Shown here: positions 51,286 to 57,747 of the stretch, in pieces
How positions within the stretch are numbered: the stretch's first letter is position 1
How the letters are laid out: each line of letters starts with the position of its first letter
Position numbers and translations under genes: made by a program
The notes under the pieces: generated by a model
Database searches by the model: none
The model's input: the letters and a program-made list of their open reading frames with translations, nothing else
Told to the model about the DNA's origin: nothing
Assembly: GCF_000426445.1 (NCBI RefSeq)
Contig: NZ_KE384526.1
Span: 310,001-374,000 of the forward strand
Reading direction: 5' to 3'
DNA from: Brevibacterium album DSM 18261
GTDB taxonomy: Bacteria; Actinomycetota; Actinomycetes; Actinomycetales; Brevibacteriaceae
DNA: 64,000 nt

Positions 51286-52320
51286 TCAGGGCTGCGTCGA
51301 CTCCCGGACATTCAGCTGCGGGCGGACGCGGATCGGACCGGCCGGCGGCGACCCCCCGGCGATCCGGTCGAGCAGCAGGTCCACGGCCGCGGCCGCGAGC
51401 CCTTCATGGTTGAGGTCGAGCGCGGTGACCGGAGGGTGCGCCGCGCGAGCGAAGGAGGAGTCGGTGAGGGTCGCGAGCCTGACGTCCGCAGGCACCGCAA
51501 GCCCGGCGGCGGAGAGCGCCTCCATGACCGGGCCGGTCAGCTTGCTCAGGGAGTGAACCAGCGCGGCGGGCGCTCCCTCGGCATCCAGGAGCCCGGCGAC
51601 GCACGCCCTCGCCTCGTCCGAAGACAGCGCCTCGCTCAGAACATGAACCTCGGGCACAGCCCCTCGGCCCGCGCACCATTCCGCATGCACGCTGCGGGCC
51701 GCGCGGTTCCAGGCATTGTCCTCCGAACCGGGCATGAGCCACACCTTCGCCCCGGCTTCGACACCGAGCGCATCGAAGACCGCCCTCATCCCCTCCGCAT
51801 AGTCGACCCCGGCAGTCCAGGGCAGATCCGGCCGGTCAGGGTCCGGATCCGCGCAGACGACGGGGATCCCCCGGGAGGCGAGGAGATCGATCATGGGATC
51901 CCCTGCATAGGGATGGGCGATGATGCACCCGTCCATCGGCACGGCGGCGTAGTCCGGGCGGCTGGGATCCGGCACGTGGACCAGGCCGATCCCGCGCCGG
52001 AGGCACTCGGTCGCCATGCTGCCGGCGAGGCGGTTGAAGGTCTCCGACGCCTCAGGCGCCCCGGTGGCCGCGAAGCGGGGCCGCAGCACGAGCCCGATCA
52101 TCCCCGAGCTGCCGGTGCGCATGGACCGCGCATGCGGGTCGGCGCTGTAGCCGAGGGCCTCCGCGGCCGCGAACACGCGCTCCCTGGTCTTCGCGGAGAT
52201 CGCCCGGCGTCCGGAATACGCGTGGGAGACCGTCGAGGGCGAGACCCCTGCAGCCTGGGCCACGTCCTTGATCGTGACGCGAGGAGGACGCCGGCGCACA
52301 CCCTTGTCCTGCTGACTCAT
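51286..52320 (-). CDS. LacI-family transcription regulator
   Basis: The 344-residue protein has an N-terminal HTH with hinge, VTIKDVAQAAGVSPSTVSHA, followed by SAKTRERVFAAAEALGY and a periplasmic-binding-protein-like effector domain (about 65-340). It probably senses the substrate or product of the OPT/hydantoinase operon that follows on the same strand. A 26-bp palindrome lies immediately upstream of its start and may be an autoregulatory site. Confidence 0.88.
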   Translation of the reverse strand: MSQQDKGVRRRPPRVTIKDVAQAAGVSPSTVSHAYSGRRAISAKTRERVFAAAEALGYSADPHARSMRTGSSGMIGLVLRPRFAATGAPEASETFNRLAGSMATECLRRGIGLVHVPDPSRPDYAAVPMDGCIIAHPYAGDPMIDLLASRGIPVVCADPDPDRPDLPWTAGVDYAEGMRAVFDALGVEAGAKVWLMPGSEDNAWNRAARSVHAEWCAGRGAVPEVHVLSEALSSDEARACVAGLLDAEGAPAALVHSLSKLTGPVMEALSAAGLAVPADVRLATLTDSSFARAAHPPVTALDLNHEGLAAAAVDLLLDRIAGGSPPAGPIRVRPQLNVRESTQP

Positions 52321-52336
52321 ATTCAGAGTCTATGGG

Positions 52337-52362
52337 GGCGCGTGATCCGCGGATCACGCGCC
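52337..52362. promoter_or_regulatory. Perfect 26-bp palindrome between RpiR and LacI genes
   Basis: GGCGCGTGATCCG followed by its exact reverse complement ends one base before the RpiR stop codon and lies 16 bases upstream of the lacI-type ATG. It has no T-tract on the minus strand, so it looks more like an operator, though it would also form a terminator-like hairpin for the RpiR transcript. Confidence 0.5.
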
Positions 52363-53085
52363 TCATCGGGCAGAATACCGCTCCCTCAGCTCCTGCAGAC
52401 GACTCCGCGCCTCGAGGGCCCGATCCGGCCGAGCACGCACGACCTCCGCCACGAGAGCGTCGCAGACACCCCATGCGGCCACCGACTCCGTCGCCACGCC
52501 ACCGGACGTGTCGGGCAGCCTCAGGTGGACGGCCGACCCCCGGGACGCCTTCGGCACCTCATCCTGAGACACGACAGCCACGAGCCCGACGATCCCCGCC
52601 GCGCCTGCGATGAACGCCGCGACATCGTCGAAGACCACGCGCGGAGCCAGGACGATCACCGCATCGTCCGGACGCAGCCGGAACACCGCATCCGCATTGG
52701 TGTGCCCGCTGCCGGACACCACCACGGCATCCACTCCCCCCCGTTCGAGTTCGAGGACGAAGTAGCCCGCGATCTGCGAGCCGGTCCCAAGACCGTACAC
52801 AACCGTCCGCGGAGCAGCCCCGATGCCCTCGGCAGCCTCGGCGAACGCGGCAGGGTCGAGAGTCTCGCTCAGGGTCAGAAGCAGATCCGCCGCCGAGGCC
52901 AGCACGCCGCCCAGCGTGCGCTCGGGACCGGAAGCGCCCATGGACCGCAGCCGCGCCAGTCGCGACTCCATGACCCCCTCCAGGCCGACCCCCCTCTGCA
53001 CACGCGCCGCATAGGCGGCCTTCATCTCCTTGACCCCCGTGAACCCGAGCTTCTGAGCAGCCCGGGCCACCGTCGCCTCGCTCAC
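52363..53085 (-). CDS. RpiR-family regulator with apparently truncated N-terminus
   Basis: The 240-residue protein keeps the RpiR SIS effector domain (VVYGLGTGSQIAGYFVLELE, then VVSGSGHTNADAV), but from the first possible GTG (53085) it starts inside the HTH recognition helix (SEATVARAAQKLGF). The frame upstream still reads like RpiR (RDPLRFATTAADVAREAGV) for about 25 codons but has no ATG, GTG or TTG start before a stop inside the divergent oxidoreductase gene. A CTG start or gene decay is possible. RpiR proteins bind sugar phosphates. Confidence 0.65.
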   Translation of the reverse strand: MSEATVARAAQKLGFTGVKEMKAAYAARVQRGVGLEGVMESRLARLRSMGASGPERTLGGVLASAADLLLTLSETLDPAAFAEAAEGIGAAPRTVVYGLGTGSQIAGYFVLELERGGVDAVVVSGSGHTNADAVFRLRPDDAVIVLAPRVVFDDVAAFIAGAAGIVGLVAVVSQDEVPKASRGSAVHLRLPDTSGGVATESVAAWGVCDALVAEVVRARPDRALEARSRLQELRERYSAR

Positions 53086-53159
53086 CCCCGCTTCGCGTGC
53101 GACATCTGCGGCAGTCGTGGTCGCGAATCGCAGGGGATCCCTGCTCGCCAGGAGGACCC

Positions 53160-54299
53160 GTGAAGTACGACTACATCATCATCGGAGGCGGCGTGCACGG
53201 CTGCGCCGCCGCCTACCATCTCGCCGCATCGGGCGCAGGCTCGATCGCGGTCATCGAAACGGCGACCCTGGCCGCCGAGGCCTCCGGCGGTCGGGGCAAG
53301 AGAGGCGTGCGCGCGAACAGGCGCGATCTGCGGGAGATGCCGCTCATGCGTGAGGCCTGCGAGCTCTGGCCCACACTGGCGGACGAGCTCGGAGCCGATA
53401 CCGGATACGTCCGCACAGGCGGCATATGCCTCGTCAGCGGCAACGCGGCCAACGGACACAACGGCCTCGCGGCCGTCGAGGCCACCGCAGGAGCGCAGAA
53501 TGCGCTCGGCATCCCGACGGAGGTATGGGACCGCGATCGGATTCTCACCCGCCTGCCGGGCATCGACACCACCACGAAAGCGGGAATCTACGCGCCTCTG
53601 GACGGCGTCGCGTCCCACGGAGCCACCACGCAGGCCTATGCAGAGGCAGGCCGGCGTCTGGGCGTCGACTTCTTCGAGAACACCACCGCAGTGAAGATCG
53701 AGACCAACGCCTCAGGAGCCGCCGCATCGGTCCTCACCGCGACGGAAGACGTCTTCACGATCGGCAAGCAGCTCCTCCTTGCGAACAATGCAGGGGCCAA
53801 CCCGCTGCTCGCGGACCTCCCCGGAGGTGAGCTCCCGCTGTGGACGATCTACCCTCAGGCCGTCTTCCTGCGGAGCCGGAACAGGCCGGAGATCCCCTTG
53901 CTCACAGCGCACGACAGCAGGCCGCTCTCGGTGAAGGTCCTCGATGACGGGGTCATCATGCTGAGCGGCGGCTGGCGCGGAACGCTCGACCCTGCGACCG
54001 GCCGCGGCCGGACTCGCGAGGAGAACATCGCAGGCAACATCCGCAGCCTCACCGAGACGTTCCCCGGCCTCGGAGAGCTCGAGGTGATCGACGCCGATGC
54101 CTCGCGCACCGAGACGGCCTCGGTGGATCTCATCCCCACCATCGGGTACGTCGCCCCCAACGTCATGGTGGCGACAGGATGGTCCGGCCACGGCTGGGCA
54201 CTCGCCCCGGCTGTGGCACCGAGGGTCGCGGAATCCCTGCGCGCAAGGCGGGCGGACAGCGCCTTCGCCCCGTTCTCACCCGACCGATTCACCCTCTGA
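53160..54299 (+). CDS. FAD-dependent oxidoreductase (DAO family)
   Basis: The 379-residue enzyme begins with the FAD-binding loop IIIGGGVHGCAAAYHLA and a TLAAEASGG loop, and ends with VMVATGWSGHGWALAPA, the pattern of glycine, sarcosine or D-amino-acid oxidase relatives. The GTG at 53160 follows AGGAGG by four bases. Its 5' end overlaps the reading frame of the divergent RpiR gene. It is co-directional with a GltS-type carrier 28 bases on, suggesting uptake and oxidation of an amino acid. Confidence 0.83.
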   Translation: MKYDYIIIGGGVHGCAAAYHLAASGAGSIAVIETATLAAEASGGRGKRGVRANRRDLREMPLMREACELWPTLADELGADTGYVRTGGICLVSGNAANGHNGLAAVEATAGAQNALGIPTEVWDRDRILTRLPGIDTTTKAGIYAPLDGVASHGATTQAYAEAGRRLGVDFFENTTAVKIETNASGAAASVLTATEDVFTIGKQLLLANNAGANPLLADLPGGELPLWTIYPQAVFLRSRNRPEIPLLTAHDSRPLSVKVLDDGVIMLSGGWRGTLDPATGRGRTREENIAGNIRSLTETFPGLGELEVIDADASRTETASVDLIPTIGYVAPNVMVATGWSGHGWALAPAVAPRVAESLRARRADSAFAPFSPDRFTL

Positions 54300-54327
54300 A
54301 GACTTCCCACCTCACACCTGGAGAACA

Positions 54328-55716
54328 ATGATGTTCAGCTCAGACGGTTTCGACGGCGATGCTCTGCTGTCCCTGCTCGTGGCGGCCTGCGGCCTCGGCA
54401 TACTCCTGCTCGTAGGACTGCTGCTGAGGACCCTGGTACCCGCCCTGAAGCGGTATTTCATCCCAGCGGCCCTCCTGGGAGGCGCCGTCGGCCTGGGTCT
54501 CGGTCCGCATGCACTTGGCCTGGTCCCCGCGGGGATGCATACGACCTGGTCCTCCTTCGCCGGGGTCCTCATCACCATCGTCTTCGCGCCCATGCTCCTC
54601 GGACAGAACCTCCCCGGGTTCCGGGAAGCGGCGAAGGAGGCAGGACCGCACGTCTTCTACGGGTACTTCAGCACCTTCGCCGTGGTGGGAGTGCCGGCAC
54701 TCCTCACCTATCTGGTGCTCCAGCCGCTCATGGGCACGAATCCGCTCTTCTCCACCATCTTCGAGGTCTCCTGGCCCGGCGGCCACGGCACGGCCGCCGG
54801 CATGGAGGAGTCCTACAGCTCGCTCGGCTGGGAGGACGGCAGCTCCCTCTCGCTGAGCTCGGCGACCGTCGGCCTTCTCTTCGGCATCATCGCGGGGATG
54901 GTCATCCTCAACCTCGCAGCGCGCAGAGGACTTCTCACCTCCGCTGCGGCACAGGGTCCGAGCACAGGCTCCGACATCCTTCCGCCGGCCGAGGCCAGCA
55001 CGGACTCCACGAACCGCCTGCGCCGGGGATCGCTGGACAATCTCGCCTTCCACGTCTCCCTGATCGGCGTGGCCGTGCTCATCGGTGTCCTGCTGAAGTG
55101 GGGAGTGGACCAGCTCCTCACCGGCATCCCCCTGTTTCCGCTGGCCATGCTGGGCGGCCTGCTGGTGCAGCTCATCGTCTCCCGGACACCGGCCTACGCC
55201 CTCGTGGACAAGCCGACGCTCAACTCCATCGCGGGGATCGCACTGGACTTCCTGGTCGTCGCCGCGGTGGCTACGATCTCGCTGCCGGTGATCTTCGCGA
55301 ACTGGCTTCCGCTGCTCATCGCCACGGTAGTGGTCGCGGTCATCAGCGTCGGAATCTTCTGCTGGATCGGCCCGCGCATCTTCCCTCAGCACTGGGTGGA
55401 GAACAGCATCGTGAATTTCGGGGCGATGACCGGTGTCACCTCCGTGGGCCTGCTTCTGCTGCGCGCCGCCGATCCGGAGATGAAGACGAACGCCTTCCGG
55501 GGATTCGCACTCCGAGCACCTTTCGCCAGTCCGTTCGTCGGGGGCGGCCTGGTGACTGCGCTGTTCCCCGTCCTGGTCATGAACATCGGCAACCTCTGGC
55601 TCGGCCTGGCCTGCCTCGCGCTGTGTCTCGTCATGATAGGGGCGGCGAAGGCGACGGGCATATGGAGGAAGCCCGCCGCCGCCCGTCCAGAGGCAGGAGC
55701 GGGCGCCCCCGCCTGA
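54328..55716 (+). CDS. GltS-type sodium/solute symporter (second copy)
   Basis: About 462 residues with 11-12 spans: YFIPAALLGGAVGLGLGPHA, SWPGGHGTAAGMEESYSSLG at the hinge, and NSIVNFGAMTGVTSVGLLLL. It resembles the carrier at 39956 in layout but is clearly divergent. It follows the DAO-type oxidoreductase by 28 bases, so both may handle one amino acid. ATG at 54331 fits GGAG spacing slightly better than 54328. Its stop faces the DapA-family stop one base away, with no terminator between. Confidence 0.8.
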   Translation: MMFSSDGFDGDALLSLLVAACGLGILLLVGLLLRTLVPALKRYFIPAALLGGAVGLGLGPHALGLVPAGMHTTWSSFAGVLITIVFAPMLLGQNLPGFREAAKEAGPHVFYGYFSTFAVVGVPALLTYLVLQPLMGTNPLFSTIFEVSWPGGHGTAAGMEESYSSLGWEDGSSLSLSSATVGLLFGIIAGMVILNLAARRGLLTSAAAQGPSTGSDILPPAEASTDSTNRLRRGSLDNLAFHVSLIGVAVLIGVLLKWGVDQLLTGIPLFPLAMLGGLLVQLIVSRTPAYALVDKPTLNSIAGIALDFLVVAAVATISLPVIFANWLPLLIATVVVAVISVGIFCWIGPRIFPQHWVENSIVNFGAMTGVTSVGLLLLRAADPEMKTNAFRGFALRAPFASPFVGGGLVTALFPVLVMNIGNLWLGLACLALCLVMIGAAKATGIWRKPAAARPEAGAGAPA

Positions 55717-55717
55717 C

Positions 55718-56611
55718 TCACCCCAGGCCGCGCTCCAGATCCGCCGCGATGGTCTCGCGCACCTGGGCCTGCGCCTCGGCGGAGAGTGCGTTGAAGGGCG
55801 CACGCGCCGGTCCCACAGCCGCACCGCGGACGTTCGCCGCATACTTCACCACGGTGTTGGGATTGCCCAGCGCCAAGCAGTTGCGGATGGGCCGGATGCT
55901 GTCCTGCGCCGCCCGGGCCCCGTCGATGTCACCGGCGACGAACCGGTCGTAGATCGAGGCCATGGTCTCCGGGTAGATGTTCGCGATCCCGCTGATGCCA
56001 CCCGCGCCGCCGGCCAGCAGCGTCCAGAGGATGAGCGAGTCGTTGCCGGAGATCACGGAGAACGTCTCGCGGTCCGTGCGCTCGCGGTACTGCAGGATGG
56101 TGTCGAAATTGCCGCTGGAGTCCTTCACCGCGACGATGTTCTCCACCTCCGCCAATCGCTCCAGCGTCGCCGGAGCCACATTCACCCCCGTGCGTGCGGG
56201 AATGTTGTAGACGACGACCGGAACGTCCACGGCACCGGCGACGGCACGGAAGTGGTTCTCGATCTCCGCCTGCGAGGCCGCCGCGAAGTACGGGGTGATG
56301 ATCGACAGCGCATCCGCACCGGCCGCAGCTGCGTCCTGTGCGATCGCGACGGTCTCACGCGTCGTGATCGCGCCGGCTCCGATCACCACGGGCACCGCGC
56401 CCGCCACCTCGTCGACGACCACGCGTGCCGCCTCGGCGCGCTCTGCCGCGGACTGCGCGTAGAACTCGCCGTTGGTGCCCAGGGCGAAGATGCCGTGCAC
56501 ACCGGCATCGAGCTGTCTGCGCACATGCACGCGCATCGCGGCTTCCGCGAACTGCTCGTTCTCGTCGAACGCCGTGGCGATCGCCGCGAGGATTCCGTTG
56601 AGTGCGGTCAT
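55718..56611 (-). CDS. DapA-family aldolase (dihydrodipicolinate synthase/NAL-like)
   Basis: The 297-residue TIM-barrel Schiff-base enzyme shows FALGTNGEFYAQSAAERAE near residue 45, the catalytic Tyr in YNIPARTGVNV and the Schiff-base Lys in IVAVKDSSGNFDT. In place of the GTTGE of lysine-pathway DapA it has GTNGE, typical of catabolic keto-acid aldolases. It is 20 bases after the aldo/keto reductase gene on the same strand, so a role in sugar-acid breakdown is more likely than lysine synthesis. Confidence 0.85.
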   Translation of the reverse strand: MTALNGILAAIATAFDENEQFAEAAMRVHVRRQLDAGVHGIFALGTNGEFYAQSAAERAEAARVVVDEVAGAVPVVIGAGAITTRETVAIAQDAAAAGADALSIITPYFAAASQAEIENHFRAVAGAVDVPVVVYNIPARTGVNVAPATLERLAEVENIVAVKDSSGNFDTILQYRERTDRETFSVISGNDSLILWTLLAGGAGGISGIANIYPETMASIYDRFVAGDIDGARAAQDSIRPIRNCLALGNPNTVVKYAANVRGAAVGPARAPFNALSAEAQAQVRETIAADLERGLG

Positions 56612-56631
56612 GGAGGTCCTTCCGTGGAGGT

Positions 56632-57612
56632 TCAGCGGTTGTAGAGCGGCATGGAGCCCCGCAGCGGGGCGGTTGCGGCATCGACTGCCGTGAGCACGTC
56701 CTCAGGCGGCGGCCCCTTGGCCACCGCGGCGATATTGGACTCGAGCTGTGAGACGCGGCTCGCGCCCAGCAGGAGCGAGCTCACGCCCTCCGCACCCGCG
56801 ACCCAGCGCAGTGCGAGCTCCGCCCGCGGGATGCCGGCCTCCTCGGCCACATCGGCCAGCGCCTCGCAGGCAGTGGTCACGGAGTCCGAGAGATAGCGCT
56901 GCGAGTACATCTGCGCGAGCACGGAGCCGGTGAAGCGCTCCGGCGCGCCCGAGGTCGAGGGCCGCCTGGCCAGCAGCCCTCCGGCCAGCGGGTTGTATGC
57001 CATCGTGGCGATGCCGTGCGTGCGGCCGCACTCCAGCCACTCGTCCTCGATCCGGCGCGCGAGGATGCTGTAGACGTTCTGCGCGACGACGGGTCGCGGC
57101 GCCCCTGCCGCATCCGCGGCGGCGAGCAGATCGACCGCTTGCCAGGCCGCGTAGTTGGAGATGCCCAGCGCCCCGATCCTGCCCTCGGCGTGGAGTTCCG
57201 CCACCGTCGTGAGCGTCTCCGACAGCGGAGCCTCCCGGTCCGGCTGATGCAGATAGAAGAGGTCGATCCTCTCGACGTCCAGGCGACGCAGGGAGCCCTC
57301 GACGCTCGCACGCAGCCCCGCGGCTGACAGCGGAGAGTTCTCACCGGCGTCCGCGTGGGGCATGCCCGCCTTCGTCGCCAGCACGATCTCCTCCCGGTGC
57401 GCCCTCACCCACGGGGCGATGAGGCCCTCGGTGGTGCCCCGCGCGTAGCCGTTGGCCGTGTCGATGCCGGTGATGCCCGCAGCGAGCGCCGCCTCGAACA
57501 CCTGCTGCGCCGCGACCGCGTCCACGGTGTCGCCGAACGTCATGGTGCCCAGCACCAGCGGGGAGAGCGGCATGGGAGCCCCCTCGATCGTCAGATTCCT
57601 GTCTGCGGGCAT
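56632..57612 (-). CDS. Aldo/keto reductase
   Basis: A 326-residue NADPH-dependent reductase with GITGIDTANGYARG, the catalytic Lys of VLATKAGMPH, LRRLDVERIDLFYLHQPD with the His, and the SSLLLGASRVSQLESN cofactor region. The catalytic Tyr lies in the NGYARG segment. It is transcribed away from the kinase-PdxA gene and shares its divergent promoter region with two palindromic motifs. Substrate unknown; probably an aldehyde or keto sugar of the same pathway. Confidence 0.87.
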   Translation of the reverse strand: MPADRNLTIEGAPMPLSPLVLGTMTFGDTVDAVAAQQVFEAALAAGITGIDTANGYARGTTEGLIAPWVRAHREEIVLATKAGMPHADAGENSPLSAAGLRASVEGSLRRLDVERIDLFYLHQPDREAPLSETLTTVAELHAEGRIGALGISNYAAWQAVDLLAAADAAGAPRPVVAQNVYSILARRIEDEWLECGRTHGIATMAYNPLAGGLLARRPSTSGAPERFTGSVLAQMYSQRYLSDSVTTACEALADVAEEAGIPRAELALRWVAGAEGVSSLLLGASRVSQLESNIAAVAKGPPPEDVLTAVDAATAPLRGSMPLYNR

Positions 57613-57747
57613 GGGATCTCCTCATCGACGCGAACGGGCGAACTGGGGCGATTCTCTCCCATTTGCGCGTATCGTGCAATTACTTGCGCATTTCACGCAT
57701 ACCTGGCAGGCTGTTGCCATTCCGCCGGCCGGCTCCCAAGGAGTGCC
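57613..57747. promoter_or_regulatory. Divergent promoter region with tandem 17-bp palindromes
   Basis: TTGCGCG-TAT-CGTGCAA (57663-57679, arms match at 6 of 7) and TTGCGCA-TTT-CACGCAT (57684-57700, weaker) stand exactly 21 bases apart, two helical turns. Both resemble the sites at 41580 and 41694. They lie between the divergent aldo/keto reductase and kinase-PdxA starts and probably bind one dimeric regulator on the same DNA face. Confidence 0.65.

Noticed and set aside
52337..52362. Standard rho-independent terminator for the RpiR gene
   Set aside because: No T-run follows on the minus strand, so an operator is equally or more likely.
54340..55842. Minus-strand open frame opposite the second GltS-type gene
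   Set aside because: Highly charged, repetitive product typical of the reverse complement of a membrane protein gene.
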